The notes under the pieces are model-generated. The model did not search any database. It was not told the DNA's origin and saw only the letters and a list, made by a program, of their open reading frames with translations. From contig JBQDHL010000047.1 of NCBI GenBank assembly GCA_052093725.1, positions 1-12,681 of the forward strand: a stretch of DNA of 12,681 bases, read 5' to 3'. The DNA comes from Jeotgalicoccus sp052093725. Lineage in GTDB: Bacteria; Bacillota; Bacilli; Staphylococcales; Salinicoccaceae. Positions within the stretch are counted from its first letter, which is position 1. Every line of letters begins with the position of its first letter. Shown here in pieces: positions 6,002 to 12,681 of the stretch. The translations under genes and the position numbers were made by a program.

Positions 6002-7495
6002 ATGAATAAGGAAGCCGCGCCATTATTAAAAGATGTGAAGCAAATACGCAGACAGGTAACTGAAGATGGAGAACAGATTCTTGAACGCTGGCAGAAAGGG
6101 AATGTGCGGGAGGAATATGTTCAAAGTCTTAAAAATCTTGCTTATTACATGGCCTTCCGCCGCCATGACCACCGTGAAATACAAAATGCTTTAATCCCCT
6201 GGGGTGTATCATCACTTGGGAGACTTGAACCAAACGTATCCGGCAATCTGGATGCTGTAATTAAAACACTCGGTTATATTACTGGAGATTCAGAGAATAA
6301 TACTGATTACTTCAAGTATCCCGGTTCGGCCGACAGAAACAGTCTGCTAGAAAAAAATACTAAAATGCTGCTCGGTGACGGCAATAAACACCGTCATACA
6401 CAAATTATGGTCACGATGCCCCCCGAGGCCGCGAAGGATTATGAGTTAGTTAAAAATCTCGTTGAGTCGGGTATGAATTCAGCACGTATCAACTGTGCGC
6501 ACGATGATGCCAATACGTGGAAACAGATGATTGAAAATATAAGAAAAGCATCTGGAGAGACAAATAATCCATGCAGAATATTAATGGACATAAGCGGACC
6601 GAAAGTCCGTATAAAAACACTCCTCACTTCTAAAAGAAACCCTAAACTGAAAACCGGAGAGCATTTCCTGTTGTCAAATCAGGAAGCGATGCTGCTGCCA
6701 TCAAAAGTAAATATAGCAATTAATACTTCCGTTCCTGAAGTGCTTAAAAATGTGGATATTGATCAGCTGATTAAAATTGATGACGGTCAGGTTGAAGCAA
6801 AAGTAACAGAAATTCAAGACGACGGATTGATTTGCAAAGTGACTAAAACGTCCAAAGCTAAAGGCATAAAAATTAAAACAGAAAAAGGCATTAACTTTCC
6901 GGAACTTGATATAAATTTAAATGTACTGACAGAGAAAGATATGACCGATCTTGATTTTGTATCAGAGCACGCAGATATCATTGCATTTTCGTTCATAAAA
7001 AGTGCTGATGATATGAAGTATATTGAAAGTATACTGAAAGATAAACTGCCTGCTGATAAACAGAATATGCCTATTATCGCAAAGATAGAAACAACAGAAG
7101 CTATTGGAGAAATTCCGAATATCATTGCTGAAGCAGCATCGGCGAGATCATTTGGTATTATGCTGGCACGCGGAGATCTGGCAGTTGAAATAGGATATGA
7201 GCGGCTCAGTGAAATTCAGGAGGAACTGCTTTGGATATGTGAGTCAGCCCACATTCCAATTATCTGGGCAACACAGGTGCTTGAATCACTGATTAAAACA
7301 GGTATCCCGACACGCTCAGAAATTTCGGATGTCGTTGCCGGCTCCCGAGCCGAGTGTATTATGCTGAATAAGGGTGATTATATCGTTGAAGGTGTGAAAA
7401 CAGTAGATGATATTTTGAATAAAAGCGAAGATCATAATTATAAGAAAACAGCAATGCTCCGAGCATTGAATATTTCCAAATCAATGTTCGAATAA
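6002..7495 (+). CDS. atypical pyruvate kinase-like protein with N-terminal extension
   Basis: A 497-residue protein whose residues about 130-475 are a pyruvate kinase barrel: ARINCAHDD at 161-169 (the RxNFSHG motif, with Ala for Ser), MDISGPKVRI at 195-204, IDDG at 259-262, IAKIE at 359-363 with Lys361 and Glu363, LARGDLAVEIG at 388-398 with Asp392, and WATQVLESL...PTRSE at 422-440 with Thr424. Phosphoryl-transfer and metal residues are thus largely present. Two features are unusual. An extra helical domain of about 125 residues precedes the barrel and contains WGVSSLGRLEPNVSGNLDAVI at 67-87. The roughly 120-residue C-terminal regulatory domain of normal pyruvate kinases is absent. From memory, proteins with this N-terminal domain occur in proteobacteria, annotated simply as pyruvate kinase. 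AGGAGG lies five bases before the ATG. It is probably not the main glycolytic enzyme. Confidence 0.8.
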   Translation: MNKEAAPLLKDVKQIRRQVTEDGEQILERWQKGNVREEYVQSLKNLAYYMAFRRHDHREIQNALIPWGVSSLGRLEPNVSGNLDAVIKTLGYITGDSENNTDYFKYPGSADRNSLLEKNTKMLLGDGNKHRHTQIMVTMPPEAAKDYELVKNLVESGMNSARINCAHDDANTWKQMIENIRKASGETNNPCRILMDISGPKVRIKTLLTSKRNPKLKTGEHFLLSNQEAMLLPSKVNIAINTSVPEVLKNVDIDQLIKIDDGQVEAKVTEIQDDGLICKVTKTSKAKGIKIKTEKGINFPELDINLNVLTEKDMTDLDFVSEHADIIAFSFIKSADDMKYIESILKDKLPADKQNMPIIAKIETTEAIGEIPNIIAEAASARSFGIMLARGDLAVEIGYERLSEIQEELLWICESAHIPIIWATQVLESLIKTGIPTRSEISDVVAGSRAECIMLNKGDYIVEGVKTVDDILNKSEDHNYKKTAMLRALNISKSMFE

Positions 7496-7524
7496 AGTAA
7501 TTGCCGGCAGAGAGTTGTGTTTGT

Positions 7525-7911
7525 ATGCGTAAGCTTAAGGAGTTTCTTAAATACTGCATGATTGCAGCAGTCGGGGGAGTTCTTGATTTACTGCTGTTTA
7601 TCATGCTGTACACATATACAGATATTAACATTCAGTTAGTAAATCTGATAAGTATGTTCACAGGTGTCACAACGAATTTTATATTGAATTATCATTTTAA
7701 TTTTAAAGCGGAAAGTAAGTTTTTTAAACGTTATTTTTCATTTTTAACTATCGGTGCCGCTGGATTTTTAATCGTCGCACTGCTTGTCTTAATCTTCGCT
7801 CAAATAATGGGATGGAATGCCATCCTTGTTAAAATTGGCGCGACGATGTTTGCTACAGTTATTCAGTATTTTTTAAATCGTTATATCTCATTTCGCAGAT
7901 ACAGAGTTTAA
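7525..7911 (+). CDS. GtrA-family membrane protein
   Basis: A 128-residue protein with four membrane helices and the GtrA-family pattern: a first helix with AAVGGVLDLLLF at 14-25, NFILNYHFNF at 51-60 after helix two, and QYFLNRYISF at 114-123 at the end of helix four. Family members are thought to move or assist transfer of lipid-linked sugars for cell-surface glycosylation or teichoic acid decoration. No glycosyltransferase lies next to it here. A TTG at 7501 would add eight residues but has no ribosome binding site, so I prefer ATG 7525, served by the weak GGCAGAGAG at about 7506-7514. It starts 29 bases after the kinase-like gene and so is probably in the same operon. Confidence 0.88.
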   Translation: MRKLKEFLKYCMIAAVGGVLDLLLFIMLYTYTDINIQLVNLISMFTGVTTNFILNYHFNFKAESKFFKRYFSFLTIGAAGFLIVALLVLIFAQIMGWNAILVKIGATMFATVIQYFLNRYISFRRYRV

Positions 7912-7928
7912 TAAGAGGTTCTTATTTT
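7910..7928. terminator. weak hairpin between gtrA-like and lysR-like genes
   Basis: AATAAGA (7910-7916) pairs with TCTTATT (7920-7926) around a three-base loop, followed on the plus strand by TT. It overlaps the ends of both convergent genes. It is AT-rich and weak, so it may or may not terminate. Confidence 0.3.
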
Positions 7929-8794
7929 ATAATGCGTAATTTCTTTAATTCTTCCACTGTCATGGTGTAAAACACATGCTGATACTGATTCATATTAAAT
8001 TTGCCATTATGGTGCATTACAACATCGCGCTTAAGCTCGGGGGGGTTCATTTTCAGTACATTTAACTCATCCGAGTCATAGAATAACAGTGAGGTATTTG
8101 ATACAAGCGAAATTCCGAGACCGTTATTTACCATATTATAAACCACTGCCAGGTCACTCAGTTCCATTACAGGAGAAATACTCACTTCGTTAGCATTTTC
8201 CAATTCGTTAAAAATTCTTCGACATGAATAGTGTTCATTCATCAGTACCCATGGATATTCTGCAAGTTTTTCTGAATCCATGTTTTTAAATTTATCTGTA
8301 TAAATAATATTAAACCCGTCTTCGTAAAGATAAGTCATATTATCTTTCTTATCAGTCGCATCGTAGTCAAAATAAAGATCTAGCTCTCCTTTTTCTAAAA
8401 GAGACGTCGACAAATCGAGAGTATAAAAAACGATCTGAACATTTGGATAAATGCTTTTAAACTGAATCATTACGTTTGATATTAAGTCAGTAAGTTCACC
8501 CTGCATCACGCCTATTTTCAGTACCGAATCACTATTATTTTCCGGAATTAGATTGCTAATCGTTGTATCCAGCTCTTTTTTCAGTTCGGAAATTTTACTA
8601 GAAAGCGTTTCTCCTGCCGTAGTCAGTATCACTTTTTTAGAATTCCTGTAGAAAAGTCTGACATTCATTTCTTCTTCAAGGACATTGATTTGCTGACTGA
8701 GTGTAGGCTGTTTAATACCGGCTGCTTTAGCAGCTTCTGAATAATTGAGTTTATGAGCAAGTATGAAAAAATAATATAACCTTTTATACGACAT
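7922..8794 (-). CDS. LysR-family transcriptional regulator
   Basis: A 290-residue regulator with the standard LysR layout: an N-terminal winged helix-turn-helix at about residues 18-37 (SEAAKAAGIKQPTLSQQINVLE) followed by the wing with RLFYRNSKKVILTTAG, then a substrate-binding-like effector domain from about residue 90. The ATG at 8794 has AAGGAGG seven bases upstream. It is transcribed away from the HD-domain gene with 89 bases between them, and a 16-base palindrome lies in the gap. By the usual logic of LysR regulators it should control that divergent gene and itself, responding to a small molecule that I cannot identify. It ends ten bases from the convergent gtrA-like gene. Confidence 0.9.
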   Translation of the reverse strand: MSYKRLYYFFILAHKLNYSEAAKAAGIKQPTLSQQINVLEEEMNVRLFYRNSKKVILTTAGETLSSKISELKKELDTTISNLIPENNSDSVLKIGVMQGELTDLISNVMIQFKSIYPNVQIVFYTLDLSTSLLEKGELDLYFDYDATDKKDNMTYLYEDGFNIIYTDKFKNMDSEKLAEYPWVLMNEHYSCRRIFNELENANEVSISPVMELSDLAVVYNMVNNGLGISLVSNTSLLFYDSDELNVLKMNPPELKRDVVMHHNGKFNMNQYQHVFYTMTVEELKKLRIIK

Positions 8795-8883
8795 TTTTTT
8801 CCTCCTTAAAGCTTTGACTATAGTTGTATAGTTTGATTCTGTTCATTTTAAAATTTATATTGAAAGAGAAGGGAGAAGATAAT
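8795..8883. promoter_or_regulatory. divergent control region with LysR-type palindrome
   Basis: A perfect inverted repeat, ACTATA-GTTG-TATAGT, occupies 8817-8832. On the plus strand it sits immediately upstream of TTGATT (8833-8838) and TATATT (8856-8861), spaced 17 bases, a plausible promoter for the HD gene. On the minus strand the left half, read TATAGT (8822-8817), could be the -10 of lysR with TGAACA (8845-8840) as -35, also spaced 17. That layout would let one bound regulator activate the HD gene and repress itself. The match is to a general pattern, not to a known operator. Confidence 0.55.
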
Positions 8884-9522
8884 ATGATTACAGATTTAGG
8901 TAATATTAAAGTACCGGACAGTAAGATTATTACGGATGCACAGGATCTTGTTCACGAATACGGCAATGAATTGATTTGGAATCACTCAAACAGGGTGTAT
9001 CTGTTTGGTGCAGTTAAAGGTGATCAGGATAAAATGAATTATGATCATGAACTATTATACATCAGTGCACTTTTTCATGACCTTGGCTTAACAAAACAGT
9101 TCAGCAGTGATGACCTGCGTTTTGAGGTTGACGGTGCGAACGCAGCACGCCAGTTTTTAAACACTCATAATATCACACCTAATCAGGTTCAGCTCGTCTG
9201 GGATGCGATTGCACTTCATACAACACCCGGTGTTGCTGAGCATAAAGAGAGTGAAGTCGCACTTCTTTTCCACGGTGTCGGCATGGATGTAATGGGAGAT
9301 AACTTTAACCAGTTCAGTGAAGATATCAGAAAATCTGTCATCCAAAAGTTCCCTAGAAAAAATTTCAAAAATGACATCATTCAAGCTTTCTATGATGGTA
9401 TTAAACATAAACCAGAAACAACATTTGGCAATATGAAAGAAGATGTTATCAAGCACTTCCAGCCGGACTATGCGAATGATAATTTCTGCACATGCATTCT
9501 CCATTCAAAATGGGACAGTTAA
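8884..9522 (+). CDS. HD-domain hydrolase, cyanamide-hydratase-like
   Basis: From the ATG at 8884, with AAGGGAG upstream, the protein has 212 residues. A metal-binding HD pattern is visible: His34 (NHSNRVY), His65-Asp66 in SALFHDLGL, His112 and a later Asp135. The arrangement NHSNRVY...ISALFHDLGL...VDGANAARQFL...VWDAIALHTTPGVAEH resembles proteins annotated as cyanamide hydratase-type HD hydrolases. Named members hydrate cyanamide to urea; many bacterial relatives have no known substrate. Alternatives are another small nitrile or a phosphoester. An upstream in-frame TTG at 8824 has no ribosome binding site and lies in the presumed promoter, so it is rejected as a start. Its probable regulator is the divergent LysR gene. 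Confidence 0.78.
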   Translation: MITDLGNIKVPDSKIITDAQDLVHEYGNELIWNHSNRVYLFGAVKGDQDKMNYDHELLYISALFHDLGLTKQFSSDDLRFEVDGANAARQFLNTHNITPNQVQLVWDAIALHTTPGVAEHKESEVALLFHGVGMDVMGDNFNQFSEDIRKSVIQKFPRKNFKNDIIQAFYDGIKHKPETTFGNMKEDVIKHFQPDYANDNFCTCILHSKWDS

Positions 9523-9609
9523 AAGCAATTAAAAACCTCGAAACAACACATTTATAATGTATGCCGTTACTTTATAACGTTAAGTAATGTTTCCAAAAAT
9601 GGCCAACTT

Positions 9610-9644
9610 TCCGCCGGAGCGGTTAAAACTCCGGCGGATTTTTT
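9610..9644 (+). terminator. strong rho-independent terminator
   Basis: TCCGCCGGAG (9610-9619) pairs perfectly with CTCCGGCGGA (9629-9638) around a nine-base loop, followed by six T (9639-9644). It terminates transcription from the HD-domain gene or from a possible short RNA upstream. Confidence 0.93.
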
Positions 9645-9708
9645 CATCTGTAAAATGTATGCGTTCACAAAACCTACATAAATTTCTTTAAATATATAAA
9701 AGTTATCA

Positions 9709-9737
9709 TTGGTTATTCTCTTGTTTTAGATTAGAAT
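9709..9737 (+). promoter_or_regulatory. candidate sigma-A promoter for gltS
   Basis: TTGGTT (9709-9714) and TAGAAT (9732-9737) are separated by 17 bases. The -10 matches five of six positions and the -35 three. A start near 9744 leaves a leader of about 34 bases before the gltS ATG. Confidence 0.5.
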
Positions 9738-9777
9738 AGGTTTTCTGATGACATTTTCAAACAATGGAGGATAAGAT

Positions 9778-10980
9778 ATGGAATTAAATTTAGTTACATC
9801 ATTATTTTTAGCAGTGATGGTTTACCTCATCGGTGCTTACTTAGTTAAAAAAATACATTTTTTAGATAGATACTCTATACCTGCACCAGTTGTCGGCGGT
9901 CTTGTTTTTGCAATATTTACATTGATAATGCACACTGCTGATTTTGTTACAATAACTGTTGATACTTCATTACAGTCTTTATTTATGATTATATTCTTCA
10001 CAACAGTCGGTCTTGGCGCAAGTTTCAAACTGATTAAACTTGGTGGAAAATTACTTGTTATTTATCTGCTTGCAGCAAGTTTTTTATCGATCATACAAAA
10101 TACTTTAGGTGTTTCTATAGCGAGTATGCTCGGCATAGATCCGCTGCTCGGTCTTATGGCGTCTTCTCCAGCAATGATAGGCGGACACGGGGGCGCTGCT
10201 GCGTTTGGTGAAACAATTGATGGTCTCGGGGTACAGGGGGCAACAACTGTAGGTATTGCTGCAGCTACGCTGGGGCTTATTGCCGGCGGTGTGTTTGGCG
10301 GACCGGTAGCACGCTTTATGATAAACAGACATGGTCTTAAGAGTAATGAACCTAAGTTTGAAGCAGCTGACTATGAATTTGATTCTGCACCAAAAGAAAG
10401 CAAATTCACGATAGATCAATTCTTTGTTTATCTTTTAATCATTACATTTGCTATGGCACTTGGAACGTATATCGGCGGCATCTTCTCCGATCTAACCGGA
10501 GTTATTCTGCCTGACTATGTAGGAGCAATGTTTGTCGCAATTGTTGTCAGAACATTATTGGACGCTACACAGGACAGAGTTCCATTTGATTTTGATACTA
10601 GAATAAACGACAAAATCGGAGCAGTTTCTCTAGGGTTATTCCTGTCATTTGCTCTAATGAGTATAAAACTTTGGGAACTCGCAGATCTGGCACTGCCGAT
10701 TCTGCTGATTGTCTCTGTTCACGTTATCGTTATCATTCTCTATACGATGTTTATCGTCTACAGACTTCTCGGGAAGAATTATGATGCGGTAGTAATGATT
10801 AACGGACTGATAGGAAGCGGATTAGGTGCTACACCTACTGCAATGGCTAATATGGATGCAATTACATCTAAATTCGGTGACTCTAAGACCGCCTACTTAA
10901 TCGTACCGGTCGTTGGGGCATTCCTGATTGATATAATTAACATTCCTGTTATTGTATTCTTTATAAATTTATTCAGTTAA
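9778..10980 (+). CDS. gltS: sodium/glutamate symporter
   Basis: A 400-residue membrane carrier with two inverted hydrophobic halves, the GltS fold. The two re-entrant signature segments are visible: GGHGGAAAFG at 135-144 in the first half and GSGLGATPTAMANM at 346-359 in the second. A polar central loop at about 184-211 separates the halves. Family members import glutamate with sodium across the cytoplasmic membrane. The first signature has Gly where GGHGTA is usual, a small change. The ATG follows GGAGGA by six bases, and the length matches the family. It has its own promoter and a terminator on each side, so it is monocistronic. Substrate other than glutamate cannot be excluded. Confidence 0.92.
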   Translation: MELNLVTSLFLAVMVYLIGAYLVKKIHFLDRYSIPAPVVGGLVFAIFTLIMHTADFVTITVDTSLQSLFMIIFFTTVGLGASFKLIKLGGKLLVIYLLAASFLSIIQNTLGVSIASMLGIDPLLGLMASSPAMIGGHGGAAAFGETIDGLGVQGATTVGIAAATLGLIAGGVFGGPVARFMINRHGLKSNEPKFEAADYEFDSAPKESKFTIDQFFVYLLIITFAMALGTYIGGIFSDLTGVILPDYVGAMFVAIVVRTLLDATQDRVPFDFDTRINDKIGAVSLGLFLSFALMSIKLWELADLALPILLIVSVHVIVIILYTMFIVYRLLGKNYDAVVMINGLIGSGLGATPTAMANMDAITSKFGDSKTAYLIVPVVGAFLIDIINIPVIVFFINLFS

Positions 10981-10985
10981 ACACT

Positions 10986-11016
10986 AAAAAAAGCCGGGAT
11001 TCTCCCGGCTTTTAAT
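10986..11016. terminator. bidirectional terminator between gltS and the small membrane-protein gene
   Basis: AAAAGCCGGGA (10989-10999) pairs perfectly with TCCCGGCTTTT (11003-11013) around a three-base loop, with A-runs left and T-runs right. The right arm overlaps the stop codon of the minus-strand gene (11012-11014), so both convergent genes use it. Confidence 0.9.
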
Positions 11017-11266
11017 ATACACTTTTTTTGTTCTGTTCAGTTGCTCTGTCCCGTAACTCGTTGTAGTAAAGTACGCTTGTCATCGCGCCTTCATCAACCA
11101 TATTTGCATCCCGTACCTCATCCGGCTTTCCAAGATTAATAATATAGTCATCATCCGTCCACTTATACACTGCACCTTTGATTAGCTGTCCAGCTTCTGT
11201 TTTAGATGCATAAAGTACTCCTGCTGCGAGCCCGGCTCCAATAATAAACTTCGTCCGCTTACGCAT
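11012..11266 (-). CDS. small single-helix membrane protein of unknown function
   Basis: From the ATG at 11266, preceded by AGGAGGA at 11279-11273 with a six-base gap, the protein has 84 residues. A longer reading from 11356 would add 30 residues ahead of this clear ribosome binding site and is rejected. It has a basic N-terminus (MRKRTK), one hydrophobic segment at about residues 7-20 (FIIGAGLAAGVLYA), then a charged soluble part with WTDDDYIINLGKPDEVRDANMVDEG. The helix lacks a lipobox Cys and looks like an uncleaved anchor. I do not know the family. It lies between gltS and ggt, in the same direction as ggt, but a hairpin follows ggt. Confidence 0.75.
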   Translation of the reverse strand: MRKRTKFIIGAGLAAGVLYASKTEAGQLIKGAVYKWTDDDYIINLGKPDEVRDANMVDEGAMTSVLYYNELRDRATEQNKKSVY

Positions 11267-11396
11267 AATACATCCTCCTAAAAAAATAATTCGCAACCAC
11301 CTTATTTTACCTATTCCCGTTTTAGAACAATTCATGCGACAAAGACAGAAGTTCATTAAAGAATGTGAATCGGACTCTCCGATTCACCCTCAATAT
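11267..11396. other. gap between ggt and the small membrane-protein gene
   Basis: The gap holds the ggt hairpin (11365-11387) and presumably a promoter for the small gene. On the minus strand TTGTTC is followed 15 bases on by TAAAAT, too short a spacer to call a promoter with confidence. Confidence 0.4.
11365..11387 (-). terminator. probable terminator after ggt
   Basis: GTGAATCGGA (11365-11374) and TCCGATTCAC (11378-11387) form a perfect 10-bp stem with a three-base loop, ten bases beyond the ggt stop codon. The T-run on the minus strand is short and broken (ATTCTTT), so efficiency may be moderate. Confidence 0.65.
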
Positions 11397-12681
11397 TTAT
11401 TGCTGAGACTGCACTCCCAATGCAGAACCATTTCTGTTTTTATCCGTTGCTCCTGTATATTCTCCCGTTTCAGAGTTTACCTGTATAGAGCTGACATTTC
11501 CGATAGATTCCGATTCATCTGCAAAGTTATGTCCCATTTTATTTAATTGGTTAATTACATCTTCTGATACGCCTTCCTCAAATCTGTATGACTCAGAATC
11601 ACTTGTAAATATTCTTGGTTCATTCACTGCTGAATGCACATCAAGATTGTACTCATACGTATTGATTATCGTCTGCAGCACCGATGTAATAATCGTTTGT
11701 CCGCCGGGCGAACCAACAGTCATTACCGGACTTCCATTTTCAAAGACAATTGTTGGAGTCATACTGCTGAGCGGACGTTTATTCGGCTGTACTTCATTCG
11801 CACCGCCCGGTTCTGCATCAAAGTCCGTTAATTCATTATTAAGCATGAAGCCGTATCCCGGAACCATGATTCCCGAACCGAATACCTGCTCAATAGTTGT
11901 AGTGAATGACACTACATTACCGTATTTATCTGCTACAGAGTAGTGAGTCGTCTGTCCGTCAACTTTATCGTTCGGCTGTTCGACTGCCGTTACATTGTCT
12001 GTACCGGGCTGATATTCCCACGGGTCTCCCGCTTCAGGTTTTTCATTCACACTGCTCAGGTTGATCATTGAGCTGCGCTTATCAATATATTCCTGATTAA
12101 GCAGTCCTTCAACCGGCACATCTACAAATTCGGGATCTCCTGCATATTCCGCACGGTCAGCATATGCAAGATGCATCGCTTCAGCCATTAAATGATATTT
12201 CTCAGCAGATTTAATATCGTACTGTGACAAATCAAAGCTGTCGAGCATTCCCAGCATTTGCAGCATGAACACACCGCCGGAACTTGGAGGAGGCATAGTA
12301 GCTATATCGTAACCGTTAAATTGTCCCCATATCGGTTCATCCAGAGCAACTTCGTAAGCAGATAAGTCCTCTACAGTCATAGAGCCTCCAAATTCCTGGA
12401 CGGCACCTGCTGTCGCTTTTGCAATTTCACCATTATAAAAAGTATCGATACCGTTATCTTTAATTAAATTTAATGTCTTCGCCAGGTCTTCCTGAACAAG
12501 AACATCCCCCTCAGCTAACGGTTGTTCTCCGTTGAATAAAACATCACTTGCTGCAGTTCCCTGCAGTTTTTCAGCGTTATCAGCAATTTGGTTCGCCAGG
12601 AAGTCATCAATTGCGAATCCTTCTTCAGCTATTGAAATTGCGGGATCAATTAACTCCGTCATTTGCAGGGTTCCCCATGTG
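11397..12681 (-). CDS. ggt: gamma-glutamyltransferase, C-terminal part (runs off the window)
   Basis: The frame stays open to the end of the window and beyond the Met at 12662, reading TWGTLQ before it, so the true start lies outside. About 427 residues are visible. Numbered from that Met, PPPSSGG is at 124-130, the autoprocessing and catalytic Thr is 238 in GQTTHYSVAD (bases 11951-11949), LNNELTDFDAEPG is at 274-286, and RPLSSMTPTIV and GSPGG follow at 296-306 and 317-321. The precursor self-cleaves before this Thr into two subunits and transfers or hydrolyses gamma-glutamyl groups of glutathione or polyglutamate; family members are usually exported. The segment between DFDAEPG and PNKRPLSS is short, so the lid loop of the E. 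coli enzyme is absent, as in Bacillus and CapD-like enzymes. Signal peptide and substrate Arg lie outside the window. Confidence 0.95.
   Translation of the reverse strand, partial: TWGTLQMTELIDPAISIAEEGFAIDDFLANQIADNAEKLQGTAASDVLFNGEQPLAEGDVLVQEDLAKTLNLIKDNGIDTFYNGEIAKATAGAVQEFGGSMTVEDLSAYEVALDEPIWGQFNGYDIATMPPPSSGGVFMLQMLGMLDSFDLSQYDIKSAEKYHLMAEAMHLAYADRAEYAGDPEFVDVPVEGLLNQEYIDKRSSMINLSSVNEKPEAGDPWEYQPGTDNVTAVEQPNDKVDGQTTHYSVADKYGNVVSFTTTIEQVFGSGIMVPGYGFMLNNELTDFDAEPGGANEVQPNKRPLSSMTPTIVFENGSPVMTVGSPGGQTIITSVLQTIINTYEYNLDVHSAVNEPRIFTSDSESYRFEEGVSEDVINQLNKMGHNFADESESIGNVSSIQVNSETGEYTGATDKNRNGSALGVQSQQ

Larger units (their letters stand above)
9523..9777. other. 255-base gap with inverted repeats, a terminator and the gltS promoter
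   Basis: No gene is evident. In order it holds ACATT-TAT-AATGT at 9548-9560, two overlapping weak repeats (CGTTA/TAACG at 9565-9579 and TTACTT/AAGTAA at 9567-9587), a strong terminator at 9610-9644, an AT-rich stretch, and the gltS promoter and ribosome binding site. The terminator lies about 90 bases after the HD stop, so the mRNA tail would be long and structured. A TATAAT at 9553-9558 has no good -35, so a separate small RNA is possible but unsupported. Confidence 0.5.

Noticed and set aside
7496..7524. a lost C-terminal domain of the kinase-like gene by frameshift
   Set aside because: Only 29 bases separate its stop from the next gene, and no remnant of the regulatory domain is present in any frame, so the short form appears to be genuine.
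11647..11943. 98-residue plus-strand ORF opposite ggt
   Set aside because: It is antisense to a well-supported gamma-glutamyltransferase reading frame, has no ribosome binding site, and reads like the complement of conserved motifs.
1..12681. mobile element, phage, CRISPR array, tRNA or toxin-antitoxin system
   Set aside because: I found no transposase, integrase, regularly spaced repeats, cloverleaf or paired small ORFs of that kind on either strand.

Overview
The window looks like a stretch of chromosome from a low-GC Gram-positive coccus or bacillus of the order Bacillales. Several things point there: consistently strong AGGAGG-type ribosome binding sites, occasional GTG starts, a 444-residue glutamine synthetase whose catalytic residues fall at the same numbers as in the Bacillus enzyme, and short AT-rich intergenic gaps with compact rho-independent terminators. 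My best guess is a member of the Staphylococcaceae outside Staphylococcus proper (Jeotgalicoccus/Salinicoccus-like). That is an impression from protein style and is not proven. GC content is roughly 40% by eye. I see no IS element, phage gene, CRISPR array, tRNA or rRNA.

Layout. 1-225: non-coding lead-in with a possible 26-codon ORF. 226-2433 (+): a two-domain PPK2-type polyphosphate phosphotransferase, then a short-chain dehydrogenase with a probable promoter of its own, closed by a bidirectional terminator. 2479-5100 (-): glutamine synthetase glnA, a TspO-like multi-pass membrane protein, and a pyridoxamine-phosphate-oxidase-like flavoprotein. 5238-5501 (+): a pterin-carbinolamine-dehydratase-like protein. 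5575-7911 (+): a tightly packed set of a four-helix membrane protein, an atypical pyruvate-kinase-like protein and a GtrA-family membrane protein. 7922-8794 (-) and 8884-9522 (+): a divergent pair of a LysR regulator and an HD-domain (cyanamide-hydratase-like) hydrolase, with a palindrome between them. 9778-10980 (+): the sodium/glutamate symporter gltS. 11012-12681 (-): a small single-helix membrane protein and the C-terminal part of a gamma-glutamyltransferase that runs off the window.

How the genes relate. Three genes handle glutamate or glutamine (glnA, gltS, ggt), but they lie in different transcription units, so this is a loose neighbourhood and not a pathway operon. The most unusual items are the pyruvate-kinase-like protein (extra N-terminal domain, no C-terminal regulatory domain, placed between two membrane-protein genes) and the dehydratase-like protein with a catalytic-site substitution. 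Next come the degenerate first domain of the PPK2 fusion, glnA without its usual glnR neighbour, and the neat divergent LysR/HD promoter region. I found no convincing multi-gene defence or mobile system; most of the window is ordinary metabolic chromosome.
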